Origin: Myxococcales bacterium 68-20
GTDB lineage: Bacteria > Myxococcota_A > Polyangia > Polyangiales > Polyangiaceae
Assembly: GCA_001899635.1 (NCBI GenBank)
Contig: MKVQ01000005.1
Span: forward strand, 372,001-436,000
DNA length: 64,000 nucleotides
Direction of reading: 5' to 3'
The notes under the pieces were generated by a model. The model was not told the origin of the DNA, ran no database searches, and saw nothing but the letters and a program-made list of their open reading frames with translations. A program made the translations under genes and the position numbers. The stretch's first letter is position 1, and each line of letters starts with the position of its first letter. Below, one piece after another: positions 18,804 to 28,162 of this stretch.

Positions 18804-19847
18804 CGGTGGGCGCATGGCACCGCCGCCTAGCCGAACGGGATTCGGTGCACTTCTTGTAAGCATTGCACGCCGGGGCGCTTCGACCCCGGAAAGACCGGAG
18901 GTGCCGGCGGCTCTCAGGGCTCGACAGCAGCGCCCCGCTCCCTCGGCGTCGATGCACGACCACCGAGGAAGGTCGACCGTATCATGCGAGGCCGCCGCTG
19001 CCACCTCACCTCGCAGCGCCCTGACCCCATGCTCGCGTCAATGCACGACGACCGATAGAGGTCGACTGCACAACGCGAGTCCCGCCGGGGCTCCTCAGTG
19101 CGCTGGCCCCACAGTCGGAACCAGCACTGAATGTCGACCGCAAAACGCGAGCCCGCCGGGTCCTCACTCCCACTGCGCCGGCACCACGACTCGGTCGGCG
19201 TCGATTCACGACCAAATCGATCGCGTCACGCGCCCCCGCCGCTGGTCCTCACCTGGATGCGTGCTGCCCACGCTCGCTCGCGTAGATGCCGCGAAGGGCG
19301 GCGAAGGTCGACCGCATCAAGCGATGCCTTCCGTGGCTCTCACCTCGCAGCGCCATTGGCCCCCATGCTCCCTCGGCGTGGATGCGCGACCGGGTCGATC
19401 GCGTAGCGCGAGCCCGCCGGTGCCCCCACCTCGCAGCGACCTGGCCCCATGCTCGCGCGACGTCGATGCACGATCTCCTATGAGGGCTGAGCGCGTCACG
19501 ACGGCCGCTGCTTGAAGACGACGCTCCCTTGATCAACGACGACCGGAGCTCGATCCACAGATCGGAAAGCGGTGTCGGGGGCGGGGAGCCCTCATGCCCG
19601 CTCAAGGAGCCAAGGATCATCCTCCCAGGTCGGAACCACCTGACCCCGCGCGGGCTCGCGCCGATCACCCCTGTCCCCAGTCTTGGAAAGACCTCCCTGG
19701 CGCGTGCCGCGCGCGGAGATGAGCTCGCAGCCGGCACGGGCGACGCGGGCGTGAGGGCTCTCCGCCCCCGGCGCCGCCCCCGCAGAATGGATCAGAAAGC
19801 GAGCGAGGCGGAAAGTGAGCGAGGCGGAAAGTGAGCGACCCAAGAGC
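18804..19847. other. Long intergenic region dominated by a tandem array
   Basis: Between the HNH remnant and murB there is no convincing gene. Most of it is the array at 18941-19512. The remainder (19513-19847) includes a short direct duplication of GAGGCGGAAAGTGAGC at about 19804-19836, just beyond the murB stop. A 245-codon open frame crosses the array but shows only repeated low-complexity peptide. Confidence 0.6.
18941..19512. repeat. Seven-copy degenerate tandem array, period about 86 bp
   Basis: Using the GTCGACCG-like landmark, copies sit at about 18972, 19061, 19133, 19216, 19307, 19394 and 19485, giving spacings of 89, 72, 83, 91, 87 and 91 bp. Shared elements per unit are CGTCGATGCACGACC, then GGTCGACCGCATCACGCGAG, CCCGCCG, and CTCACCTCGCAGCGCC with TGGCCCCATGCTCGCG. 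Copies differ by many substitutions and small indels, so the array is old. There are no constant short repeats with unique spacers, so it is not CRISPR. Confidence 0.75.
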
Positions 19848-20912
19848 TCATAGGCGTTCACCGACGAACACCGGCTCGTTCTCGAGCGTGACGCCGAACC
19901 GCGCGTGGACCCCGGCGCGGATGTGCCGCGCCAGCTCGACGAGCTCGCGTGTCGTCGCGCTGCCACGGTTCGTGAGCGCGAGCGCGTGCTTGCTCGACAC
20001 CGCCACGCGACCGCTTTCGCCCGCATACCCCTTCTTGAAGCCCGCGTGCTCGATGAGCCACCCCGCGCTCACCTTGAACCTGCCGTCGGGCTCGGGGAAG
20101 ACGGGGAGCGGCCCGTCTTCGCCGAGCGCGCGCTCGCGGAGCGACGCGAGCTCGACGGCCGAGAGGATCGGGTTCGTGAAGAAGGAACCCGCGCTCGCGG
20201 TGTCGGGGTCGGCGGGATCGAGCACCATCCCCTTCTTCCGCCGGAGCTCGACCACAGTCTTGCGAACGGCGGCGAGCGGAGCGCGCCCCCCTTCGGCGAC
20301 GCCGAGCGCGCGAGTGAGCTCGGCATAGCGCAGCGGGCGGCTCTCCGTGCTTTGCTCGAGCGCGAACGTCACCTCGAGGATGACGTGGCTATCTCTCCCG
20401 CGAAACGCGCTCGAGCGGTAGGCGAAGGCGCAGTCCTCGCGCCGGATCTCGACGACCTCGCCGCGCTCCCGGTCGTACGCCCGCAGGCTCGTGATCGTCT
20501 CGCTCACGTCCTGACCGTAGGCGCCGACGTTCTGCATCGGCACCGCCCCGACGAGCCCGGGGATCCCGGCGAGGCACTCGACGCCGGAGAGTCCGTCGTC
20601 GACCATCGCGGCGACGAAGTCGTCCCACGGCTCGCCGGCCTGGGCGCTGACGAGGACGCGGCGCCCGTCGGCCTCGCTCGTGCTCGTTCGCCCACGCGTG
20701 GCCATGCGCACGACGGTCCCGTCGAAGCCAGCGTCCCCGATCACGAGGTTGCTCCCTCCCCCGAGGATCAGCAGAGCGTGTCCGCGGTCGTCGACCTCGC
20801 GCACGGCCTCGATGACGTCACTCTCGCGCTCGGCGGTAACGAGGCGCGATGCGGTGCCACCGAGGCGAAGCGAGGTGAGCGGAGCGAGGGGGACGTTTTC
20901 TGCGGCGCGCAC
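19848..20912 (-). CDS. murB: UDP-N-acetylenolpyruvoylglucosamine reductase
   Basis: MurB reduces UDP-GlcNAc-enolpyruvate to UDP-MurNAc with FAD and NADPH in peptidoglycan synthesis. From GTG 20912 (MRAAENVPLAPLTSLRLGG) the protein is 354 residues. The FAD-binding motif ILGGGSNLVIGD is at about 49-60. GIPGLVGAVPMQNVGAYGQ contains the flavin-contacting segment, the proton-donor Ser is in SAGSFFTNPIL (S243), and the C-terminal catalytic Glu is in LENEPVFVG. The frame stays open to TTG or GTG codons as far as 21065, but the extra residues are low complexity. It diverges from hrpB. No other mur genes are here, so it is outside the usual dcw cluster. Confidence 0.94.
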   Translation of the reverse strand: MRAAENVPLAPLTSLRLGGTASRLVTAERESDVIEAVREVDDRGHALLILGGGSNLVIGDAGFDGTVVRMATRGRTSTSEADGRRVLVSAQAGEPWDDFVAAMVDDGLSGVECLAGIPGLVGAVPMQNVGAYGQDVSETITSLRAYDRERGEVVEIRREDCAFAYRSSAFRGRDSHVILEVTFALEQSTESRPLRYAELTRALGVAEGGRAPLAAVRKTVVELRRKKGMVLDPADPDTASAGSFFTNPILSAVELASLRERALGEDGPLPVFPEPDGRFKVSAGWLIEHAGFKKGYAGESGRVAVSSKHALALTNRGSATTRELVELARHIRAGVHARFGVTLENEPVFVGERL

Positions 20913-21138
20913 GGATGTGCATCCATCTCTAGCGGCGAAGACCCGCCGGGCGCCAGCTTCGAGCGACGCGGCCCTCGGCTCGTCACGAGATCGCGTGGTC
21001 GCGCTGCCGCGCGGTCGCGATTTCTTGCTATATCCTCCCACCCTTCGATGAAACGTTTGGCTCATCCACGGCGTTCACCGGCGACCTCTGGCGCTCGCGC
21101 GTCGGGCCTCGACGTCGTCGCTCGCGCTCCGTGAAGCG

Positions 21139-23694
21139 GTGAAGCTCTCCCCTCTCCCGATCGACGACGTTCTTCCGGACGTCGTGAGGACCCTCGCTCC
21201 CGCCGGCGCGAGCGTCGTGCTCGAGGCACCTCCCGGTGCGGGCAAGACGACGCGGGCGCCGCGCGCGCTGCTCGACGCCGGGCTCGACGGCGAGATCATC
21301 GTGCTCGAGCCGCGCCGCCTCGCGGCTCGCCTTGCCGCGCGGCGCGTCGCCGACGAGCTCGGCGAGCGCGTCGGCGAGACCGTCGGGTACACCGTGCGGT
21401 TCGAGGACATGTCGAGCAGCCGGACGCGGGTGCGCTTCGTCACCGAGGGCGTGCTCACACGCCGCCTCGTCGCCGACCCGACCCTTCGCGGCGTGGCTGC
21501 GGTGCTGCTCGACGAGATCCACGAGCGCCACCTCCAAGGCGACGTCGCGCTCGCACTCCTGCGGCGTCTCCAGCAAACACGCCGCCCCGACCTCCGCCTC
21601 GCCGCCATGTCGGCGACGCTCGACGCCGCGCCGATCGCGACGTTCCTCGGCTGCGGAGTGATCCGCTCCGAAGGGAAACGCTTCGACGTCGCGATCGAGC
21701 ACCTCACGAGCCCCGACGATCGCCGGCTCGAGCTGCAGGTCGCGTCCGCGGTGCGTTCGCTCGTCACGTCCGGTCTCAACGCTCTCGACGGACACGTCCT
21801 CGTCTTCCTCCCCGGCGCCGCCGACATCCGGCGCGCACTCGAGAGCTGCGCGAAGCTCGCGAGCGAGCACGACCTCGCGCTCCTGCCGCTCCACGGCGAC
21901 CTCACGCCGGCAGAGCAGGACCGCGCCGTCGGCACATCCAGCAAGCGCAAGGTCATCCTCTCGACGAACGTCGCGGAGTCGAGCGTCACCATCGATGGCG
22001 TCGTCGCCGTGGTCGACAGCGGCCTCGTGCGCGTCGCGAGGCACGCGCCCTGGTCCGGCCTGCCGACGACGGCGATCGAGAAGACGAGCCGCGCGTCGGC
22101 GACCCAGCGCGCCGGCCGTGCCGGACGAACGCGTCCCGGGCGCGCGCTCCGCCTCTACACGAAGGCCGATCACGACGCGCGGCCCGAGCACGACACGCCG
22201 GAGATCATGCGCGTCGATCTCGCGCAGACCATCCTCGAGCTCCACGCGTCGGGCGCGCGCGATCTCGCCTGGCTCGATCCGCCCAAGCCCGAGTCCGTCG
22301 CCGCGGCCGAAAGCCTGCTCACCCGCCTCGGCGCGATCGACGCGAGCGGCGCGATCACCGACACCGGGAAGCGGATGCTCGAGCTGCCGCTGCATCCGCG
22401 CCAAGCACGCCTGCTCGTCGAGGCCTCGCGGCGCGGCGTCGCCGAGGAGGGCTGCATTCTCGCGGCCCTCGTCGGCGAGCGTGACCTACGGAGCTCGTCG
22501 AAGGCGCGCTTCGACGGCGCGGGCCACGGCGGCCGCCCAGGGACGGACGTCGCGACCGATCGGAGCGATCTCCTCGCGCTCCTCGACCTCTTCCACGAGG
22601 CGGAGGGCAGCAACTTCGCCGCGCATACCTTGCGCGCGATGGGCCTCGACCCCGGCGGCGTGCACGCCACGCAGCGCGCAACGAAGCAGCTTCAGCGGGC
22701 GATCGCGCGCGCGGGCGCGGGCCCGAGGCCGGACACACCGAAAGCGATCGACGACGCGCTCCTCGTCTCCGTCCTCGCAGGCTTTCCGGATCGCGTCGCG
22801 CGGCGGCGAAAGCAGGGCTCGCGCGATCTCGCGCTCGCGCAGGGCGGCACCGCGGAGCTGTCGGAGACGAGCGCCGTTCGCGACGCGCCGTGGATGGTCG
22901 CCGTCGATGCCGAGCTCCAGCGAGGACGCACGGTCGTGCGCGTCGCAAGCGAGATCGAGCCGGAGTGGCTCATCGATCTGTTCGAGGACCGCATCCGCGA
23001 GGGCGCCGAGCTGTCGTTCGACGACGCGCGCGGTGTCGTCACCGGCGGGTCGAAGATGCTCTATGACGCGCTCGCGATCGCGGAGAGCCCGGGCTTCGAC
23101 GCGAACGATCCCGCCGTCGCCGAGCTCCTCTTCGAGCGCGCGAAGGCGAAGGGCGCCCGGGCGTTCGCTCCCGAGGGCACGCTCGATCGCTGGCTCGCCC
23201 GGGTCCGCTTCGCGGCGTCGCAAGACGCGAAGCTCCGAGCTCCGGCGGACGAGGACGTCCTCACGACGCTGCGCGAGCTCTGCACCGGGAAGAAGAGCTT
23301 CCGCGAGCTCGATGACGCGAACCTGCTCGAAGCGCTACGCGCGAAGGTCGGCAGCTACGGTCGCATCGACGAGCTCGCGCCGGAGCGCGTGACGCTCGCG
23401 AGCTCGCGCTCGGCGCGGATCGAATACGAGGAGGGCAAGCCGCCGTGGGTGGAGTCGTACCTCCAGGACTTCATCGGGACGAAGGCGAGCCCGCGCGCGG
23501 GCAACGTGCCGATCGTCCTTCACCTGCTCGCGCCGAACAAACGCGCCGTGCAGGTGACGACCGACCTCACCGGCTTCTGGGAGCGCCACTACCCGTCGAT
23601 CCGCAAGGAGCTGATGCGGAAGTACCCGCGGCACGCCTGGCCCGAGGACACGAGCGTCCCCGTCCCGCCGCGGCTGCCGCGCCGGCAGCACTGA
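21139..23694 (+). CDS. hrpB: ATP-dependent helicase HrpB
   Basis: The 851-residue protein has a DEAH/RHA helicase core: Walker A APPGAGKTT (30-38), DEIH (125-128) in place of DEAH, motif III SAT (158-160), TNVAESSVTI, and motif VI QRAGRAGRTRPG. It continues into the HA2 domain and the HrpB-specific C-terminal region (FIGTKASPRAGNVPIVLHLL; the closing FWERHYPSIRKELMRKYPRH-AWPED is typical). HrpB is a putative RNA helicase of uncertain cellular target. The start is GTG at 21139 (MKLSPLPIDDVLP). It stands alone, with the two-hairpin repeat and the roadblock-like gene converging on its 3' end. Confidence 0.95.
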   Translation: MKLSPLPIDDVLPDVVRTLAPAGASVVLEAPPGAGKTTRAPRALLDAGLDGEIIVLEPRRLAARLAARRVADELGERVGETVGYTVRFEDMSSSRTRVRFVTEGVLTRRLVADPTLRGVAAVLLDEIHERHLQGDVALALLRRLQQTRRPDLRLAAMSATLDAAPIATFLGCGVIRSEGKRFDVAIEHLTSPDDRRLELQVASAVRSLVTSGLNALDGHVLVFLPGAADIRRALESCAKLASEHDLALLPLHGDLTPAEQDRAVGTSSKRKVILSTNVAESSVTIDGVVAVVDSGLVRVARHAPWSGLPTTAIEKTSRASATQRAGRAGRTRPGRALRLYTKADHDARPEHDTPEIMRVDLAQTILELHASGARDLAWLDPPKPESVAAAESLLTRLGAIDASGAITDTGKRMLELPLHPRQARLLVEASRRGVAEEGCILAALVGERDLRSSSKARFDGAGHGGRPGTDVATDRSDLLALLDLFHEAEGSNFAAHTLRAMGLDPGGVHATQRATKQLQRAIARAGAGPRPDTPKAIDDALLVSVLAGFPDRVARRRKQGSRDLALAQGGTAELSETSAVRDAPWMVAVDAELQRGRTVVRVASEIEPEWLIDLFEDRIREGAELSFDDARGVVTGGSKMLYDALAIAESPGFDANDPAVAELLFERAKAKGARAFAPEGTLDRWLARVRFAASQDAKLRAPADEDVLTTLRELCTGKKSFRELDDANLLEALRAKVGSYGRIDELAPERVTLASSRSARIEYEEGKPPWVESYLQDFIGTKASPRAGNVPIVLHLLAPNKRAVQVTTDLTGFWERHYPSIRKELMRKYPRHAWPEDTSVPVPPRLPRRQH

Positions 23695-23797
23695 CCGCTC
23701 CGAAGCCGGGCGGCGACACGGCGAGGGCCACGCGCCCTCCTTCGACGAACGACAGCGCCTGAGGCTCTCTCGAACGGCGCTCTCGGACGGACCGCAT

Positions 23798-23861
23798 CCT
23801 CTCGTCGAGGGTTCACCCTTCGAGCTCCCCGAATCGTCCAACTCTTGGACGGCTCTTCAGG
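23798..23861 (-). repeat. Stop-anchored two-hairpin repeat, copy 2
   Basis: Minus-strand copy starting at the TGA of the roadblock-like gene. The proximal stem is CGTCCAA/TTGGACG (loop shortened by one base relative to copy 1). The distal stem is CGAAGGG/CCCTCG, with base changes on both arms compared with copy 1, i.e. partly compensatory. It also lies between hrpB (plus strand, ends 23694) and that gene, so it could act on convergent transcripts. Confidence 0.7.
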
Positions 23862-24213
23862 ACGCGCGGAGGATGCGCGCAACGCCGAGCGCGGCCTCGG
23901 GCATCCGCGAGACCCGTTTGCCGAGCGCCGCGAGGTACATCGTCTGCTCAGCGAGATCGACTGGGCACGAAACGACGTCGGTGCCGGCCGTGAGGCGCTC
24001 GCAAGCAGCATCGAATTCGCCCGCGGCAGCCGGCGCGGCGACCGCGCCGAGGACGAGCAGCTCGCGCTCGGGCCCCTCTCCCGCGACGAGGAGCCCGCGC
24101 TCATCGACGACGGCGATGGATGTGATGTCGCTTCGATCGCGAACCGCTTCGAGCAAGAGGCGAAGGGCCTCGTCCTTGCGTTCACTCCGCCGTCGGCGAC
24201 GTTCCATCATCAT
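23857..24213 (-). CDS. Small roadblock/LC7-like protein
   Basis: ATG at 24213 is preceded by GGAGGATGTC, a good ribosome site, giving MMMERRRRRSERKDEALRLL. The 118 residues have the alternating helix/strand order of roadblock/LC7 proteins: a first helix (DEALRLLLEAVRDRSDITSI), then VVDERGLLVAGEG, and a C-terminal strand/helix (QTMYLAALGKRVSRMPEAA). Such proteins regulate small Ras-like GTPases (MglA-type) in Myxococcota, but no GTPase gene is adjacent, and sequence identity cannot be checked here. The stop is fused to the two-hairpin repeat. Confidence 0.6.
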   Translation of the reverse strand: MMMERRRRRSERKDEALRLLLEAVRDRSDITSIAVVDERGLLVAGEGPERELLVLGAVAAPAAAGEFDAACERLTAGTDVVSCPVDLAEQTMYLAALGKRVSRMPEAALGVARILRAS

Positions 24214-24364
24214 GACATCCTCCGGTTCACTCCCCTCGAGACGGAGTAGCCGTCCCCCCGGGTCCGGGCCAACAATGGCGAGGATGTGATTCGACGCGGT
24301 GCGAGGCGATTGAACGCGATTGGGACGCGGGCGGAACCTCACGCTCGAGCTATCCTCGTCAGTC

Positions 24365-24904
24365 ATGCTTCACACGTCCAAGCCCCGCCTCGCATTCTTC
24401 ATGACCGCTGCGTCGATCGCCGCGGCCTCGCTGATCTCCGCGTGCGCCGACGACGCGACCAGCACTCCCACCGGTGGAACCGACAAGCCGGATGCCTCCA
24501 CGTCGAAAGACAAGGACAGCGGCTCGACCGACGACACCGACGCAGACACGGACACGGACAAGGACGCCGGGACGAAGCCCGGCAAGGACGCCAACGGTCC
24601 CGGCGCCGACGGCGACGAATGCACCCTCAATCGCGACTGCCAGTCGGCGCTCCGCTGCGAGTGCGACGAAGCGACGGGCTGCTTCTGCAAGCCGGGCACG
24701 CGCGGAACCGGGAAGAACGGCGTCGACCCGTGTGATAGCGGCAACCAGTGCGAGAGCTCGCTCTGCGTGGAGGGCCCGACGAACGGCGAGTCGTTCTGCT
24801 CCGACGAATGCAAGGACGACACCGAGTGCGGAGGCCAGCTTCCCCAATGCCTCCCGATCCCCGGCCTCGGCGCCAAGATCTGCACGCGCGAGCCTCCGAA
24901 GTAG
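24365..24904 (+). CDS. Cys-rich surface lipoprotein
   Basis: ATG 24365 gives MLHTSKPRLAFFMTAASIAA with lipobox LISAC. A Lys/Asp/Ser/Thr-rich linker (about 30-75) leads to a domain with 16 or so Cys (DECTLNRDCQSALRCECDE, TGCFCKPGTRGTG, CDSGNQCESSLCVEGP, FCSDECKDDTECGGQLPQC), a knotted disulfide-rich layout common in myxobacterial secreted proteins. No named family is assigned. It is divergent from the roadblock-like gene, with 151 bp between, and convergent with the Pro-rich membrane protein. Confidence 0.7.
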   Translation: MLHTSKPRLAFFMTAASIAAASLISACADDATSTPTGGTDKPDASTSKDKDSGSTDDTDADTDTDKDAGTKPGKDANGPGADGDECTLNRDCQSALRCECDEATGCFCKPGTRGTGKNGVDPCDSGNQCESSLCVEGPTNGESFCSDECKDDTECGGQLPQCLPIPGLGAKICTREPPK

Positions 24905-24988
24905 GCTCTCATTCCTCGAGCGCCAGCAGGGCGCCACGGGCGGCAGGCCGCGCTTCCGGCGGGCGCGGTCTGCAGCCGACTCGACGCG

Positions 24989-25945
24989 CTACCTCGCGCG
25001 CGTGCTCTTCTTGCCGGAGGGCTGCGGGACGGAGGGCTGCGGAGCGGCAGCGCTCGGCGCCACGCTCGTGATCACCGTCGCAGCAACGACCGGCGTTGGC
25101 GCGGCCGCCGGGATCGTCGGCGAAGGCGCGGGCGGCGGGACCGCCGTGGCGATCGTCATGCCCGTCGTCCGTGCCGGCGCGGTCGGCGCGTGCACGCCGA
25201 GGTCCAGCCCGATGTGCTTGCCGTAGACGAGGAAGGCGATCCCTCCGCCGACGAAGACGAGCAGCATCGCGACGAAGACGACGAGCTTCTGCTGCTTCGT
25301 CGGCCCGCGCGTCCGGACCACGATCGTGGGCGTGCGAGGCCTACGCGGACGCGCCGGCATCTGGACCGTGAGCTTCGCGTTCACGTTCTCGGGCATCGGC
25401 GGCCGCACGGCGTCGGCGACGAACGGCTGCGGGCTCATGGGGTGCGCCGGGCTCGGCGAACGCATCTGCGCCGCCGGATGCGGGCCCGACGAGGACGGCC
25501 CATGAAAGGCAGCCCCCTTCCCCATCGGAATGGTCATCTTCTGTGGCGGACCGGTCGGGACCGTGTCGTCGGTCTGAACGATGACGGCGGGCTGGTTCAA
25601 GCCCTCCAGGGCCGGCGCACGGGTGGGAGGGATCGTGTGAGGACGCGCGGAGGAATAGGTCGCGCTCGAGCGCCCCTGCGATTCCCCGACCGTCGGAGAG
25701 GACGAGGTCGGAGCCGGAGGGAGCTCCCCGAGCGCCGCGTGAAGCGCATCGAAGTCGACGACATCCGGCGCCGGTGCGTCTTCGTCCTGGCTCACGGGTT
25801 CATGCGCGGGCGCCGCCGCTCCCTGTCCCGACGGCGGACGGAGATTGCCGGGGTTCGTGTTTCGCCTCTTTCGCGTCGAGCCGGCATCTCTCTCCTCGTC
25901 GTTCTCGCTCGGCCACGGAGCCGTCCGGTCAAGCCGCTGGGGCAC
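24989..25945 (-). CDS. Pro-rich single-pass membrane protein
   Basis: The 318-residue protein has a long Pro/Ala/Ser-rich N-terminal part, one membrane segment at about 220-240 (KLVVFVAMLLVFVGGGIAFLV), and another Pro/Ala-rich tail. A basic patch precedes the helix (ARPRRPRTPTIVVRTRGPT), so the N terminus is probably cytoplasmic. It follows the Ser/Thr kinase on the same strand, 117 bp downstream, and may be its partner or substrate (inference). GTG at 25945 is the start used, but shorter starts are possible. The many prolines fit a need for EF-P. Confidence 0.6.
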   Translation of the reverse strand: MPQRLDRTAPWPSENDEERDAGSTRKRRNTNPGNLRPPSGQGAAAPAHEPVSQDEDAPAPDVVDFDALHAALGELPPAPTSSSPTVGESQGRSSATYSSARPHTIPPTRAPALEGLNQPAVIVQTDDTVPTGPPQKMTIPMGKGAAFHGPSSSGPHPAAQMRSPSPAHPMSPQPFVADAVRPPMPENVNAKLTVQMPARPRRPRTPTIVVRTRGPTKQQKLVVFVAMLLVFVGGGIAFLVYGKHIGLDLGVHAPTAPARTTGMTIATAVPPPAPSPTIPAAAPTPVVAATVITSVAPSAAAPQPSVPQPSGKKSTRAR

Positions 25946-26062
25946 TCGGCTACCGTTGCCGTCCAGTAACGTATCCGATTTTCACCGGCCTCGTGAACTC
26001 GACACGCGCCGGGGACTCGCTCGAATTTGGGCTCCCGCCCCGACCACCCCGCAGTCGTGAGC

Positions 26063-28009
26063 TCAGGGGTCGAAGGGGATCTCCTTCGCCGGTGCGGGCG
26101 CGGGTGCAGGCGCTCGTGGCTTCGTCTCGGCCGGCCCTGCCGCCGTGCGCGGTGGAGCAGGTGGTGGCGATGTGGGGATCTTGGTCCTCGGCGAGGACGT
26201 GGCAATGCCGGTTGCGGGAGCCGCCGCGGCGCCCCGCGATGACTGCGCCGGCGGCGTTGGCTGAGACGATGGAGATGGCCGGGACGGGGCCGCCTCGGAG
26301 GACGCATGAGCCGCCACCGCGACGCCCGACGCGATCGGAGCGACCGGAGCGACCGGAGCGACCGGAGCGACTGGAGCCTCGGGGCTCGACGGAGCGCCCG
26401 TCCCGCTGACCACCGATACCTCCGGAGCGTCGCTCTTCGGTGCGCTCTGCCAGGGCTTCCGCACCGCGACGAACGCACCGCCGACCATCGCGACCGCGAG
26501 CACCGCCGCAGCGCCGACGAGGATGTACGGGCCGCGCTCCGGCGGTCGAGTCGACGCTTCGCCCGACAGTGGGCCCGTTGCATTCGCCCCCTGCATCGGC
26601 GGGAACACGAGATCGCCCGGATTCGATCCGGTCCCGGCGAGGGGCGGAACGACCAGCGCGACCGACTCGCCGAACGCATCGCGCATCGCGTCGTCGCTGG
26701 CGACCTGGCCGCTCGGCTCCATCTGCGTGTCGTTCTGCGCGACCCGTCGCGTCGCGCCGGAGGGCGCGCTCGCCCGTGTCGGCGCGCTTCGATCGATCCC
26801 ACCTCCGGCGGCCGGCGGACCACCCGCAACCGGCGGCGCACCGGCGGCCGGCAGCGGCGCCGCGTTCACCTGGACGTTCGGCGAATACGACACGAGCCCA
26901 GCGGCCGCGAGCGTCGGGGCGATCGGGCTGATCGGGCCTTGGCCTCCGTCAGCGCGGCCTTCCGCGCGCGTGGTCGGAGGGCCGGCGATGACCGATGGCT
27001 GACCGGACATCACGGCCGACGGTGGGATCATCCCCTGCACCGTCGGCCCGCCGGGCGCGGGCCCCGAGTCCACCGGGTGGACATGCGTGGACGGCGACGC
27101 CGACGTGAGGAGGTTCACCGCCGTCGCCGAGCGCGGGCTCGCCTCCTCCTCGCGCAGGATGCTCCGGAGCTCGCTTGCGAATGCGAAGCAATCACGCGGA
27201 CGCTCCTCGGGGTTCTTCGCCAGCGCGCTCGCGACGAGCTGCTCCACGTCGGGCGCCACCCCGCGGATGAACCGGGAGAGCGGCGGCGGCGGCGCGTTCG
27301 CGTGCGCCGCTCCGATCGCATACGCATCCCCTGCGTCGTCGAACGGACCGCGCCCCGCGAGCATCTCGAAGAGCACGACCGCGAGCGAATAGATGTCGGT
27401 CGCCGGACCGACCTTCCGGCCAGTGACCTGCTCCGGCGACGCATAGCGCAGTGTCCCGATGAACTTACCGTGCGTGCGGCTCGCCTTGCGGTCGAGCAGG
27501 CGCACGATTCCGAAGTCGAGCAGCTTCGTCGTCGTCGTCCCGTTCGCGTTGCGATGGAGGAAGATGTTCTCCGGCTTCACGTCGCGATGGACGATGTTGT
27601 TCTCGTGCGCGTGCTCGAGGGCATCGGCGACGTCGATCGCGATGCGATACGCATGCGGGACGTGCAGCACGCCGGTCTTCTCGAGGACGACGCGGAGGTT
27701 CTGCCCGATGAGCCGCTCCATCACGTAGAACGGCATCTTCTGCGCATCGGAGGTGACCCCCGCCGTCACGACGTCGACGATGTTCGGGTGCTGCAGCTTC
27801 GCGAGCGACTTGGCCTCGTCGCGCATCCGGAGCGCGAGGTCCTCGCGCGCGACCAGGTTCGGATGGAGCGTCTTCAGGACGTACCGCTTCTCGACGGTGA
27901 TGTCCTCGACGTCGTAGACGCTACCCATCCCGCCGGTCGCCAGATGGCGGACGACCCGGTACACCGTGCCGGGCAGAACCTGTCCGGGCTGGTACTGGGA
28001 ATGGCTCAC
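26063..28009 (-). CDS. Ser/Thr protein kinase, PknB type
   Basis: The 648-residue protein has an N-terminal kinase domain (about 15-290). It shows the glycine loop LATGGMGSVY, the ATP Lys (K46), the helix-C Glu (E65), HRDVKPEN (141-148) and DFG (165-167), with an APE-like SPEQVTG and DIYSLAVVLFEMLAG. A long Pro/Ala/Gly-rich region follows, then one membrane segment (about 495-516) and an extracytoplasmic Pro/Ala tail. The tail contains four V-A-P units encoded by five 9-bp repeats at 26333-26377. Myxococcota carry many such eukaryotic-like kinases; no sensor domain is seen. It probably shares a transcript with the downstream Pro-rich membrane protein. Confidence 0.93.
   Translation of the reverse strand: MSHSQYQPGQVLPGTVYRVVRHLATGGMGSVYDVEDITVEKRYVLKTLHPNLVAREDLALRMRDEAKSLAKLQHPNIVDVVTAGVTSDAQKMPFYVMERLIGQNLRVVLEKTGVLHVPHAYRIAIDVADALEHAHENNIVHRDVKPENIFLHRNANGTTTTKLLDFGIVRLLDRKASRTHGKFIGTLRYASPEQVTGRKVGPATDIYSLAVVLFEMLAGRGPFDDAGDAYAIGAAHANAPPPPLSRFIRGVAPDVEQLVASALAKNPEERPRDCFAFASELRSILREEEASPRSATAVNLLTSASPSTHVHPVDSGPAPGGPTVQGMIPPSAVMSGQPSVIAGPPTTRAEGRADGGQGPISPIAPTLAAAGLVSYSPNVQVNAAPLPAAGAPPVAGGPPAAGGGIDRSAPTRASAPSGATRRVAQNDTQMEPSGQVASDDAMRDAFGESVALVVPPLAGTGSNPGDLVFPPMQGANATGPLSGEASTRPPERGPYILVGAAAVLAVAMVGGAFVAVRKPWQSAPKSDAPEVSVVSGTGAPSSPEAPVAPVAPVAPVAPIASGVAVAAHASSEAAPSRPSPSSQPTPPAQSSRGAAAAPATGIATSSPRTKIPTSPPPAPPRTAAGPAETKPRAPAPAPAPAKEIPFDP
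26333..26377 (-). repeat. Five 9-bp direct repeats inside the kinase gene
   Basis: Units read GATCGGAGC, then three GACCGGAGC, then GACTGGAGC, encoding Ala-Pro-Val periodically in the kinase tail. Because the unit is 9 bp, copy-number change would keep the frame and alter only tail length. Confidence 0.8.
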
Positions 28010-28162
28010 GCGTGCATTTTCCTACAGGGCTGGGCAGGCGTCCACAGGCAGAGCTCTCACGGAGTCGCCCTCGCCGCGGACCTACGTGACATCCGCAAGT
28101 CGACGCTCGGCGGAGGCTTCACGCGTCACGCGCTCGCCCGACCCGTGCAGACGGGGAAGGCG

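Noticed and set aside
18941-19512. CRISPR array
   Set aside because: Units are about 86 bp and diverged throughout; no identical short repeats with unique spacers and no cas genes nearby.
18778-19515. A 245-codon plus-strand gene over the tandem array
   Set aside because: The product is a repeated Arg/Ser/Pro/Cys-rich peptide with no start signal and copy lengths that are not all multiples of three.
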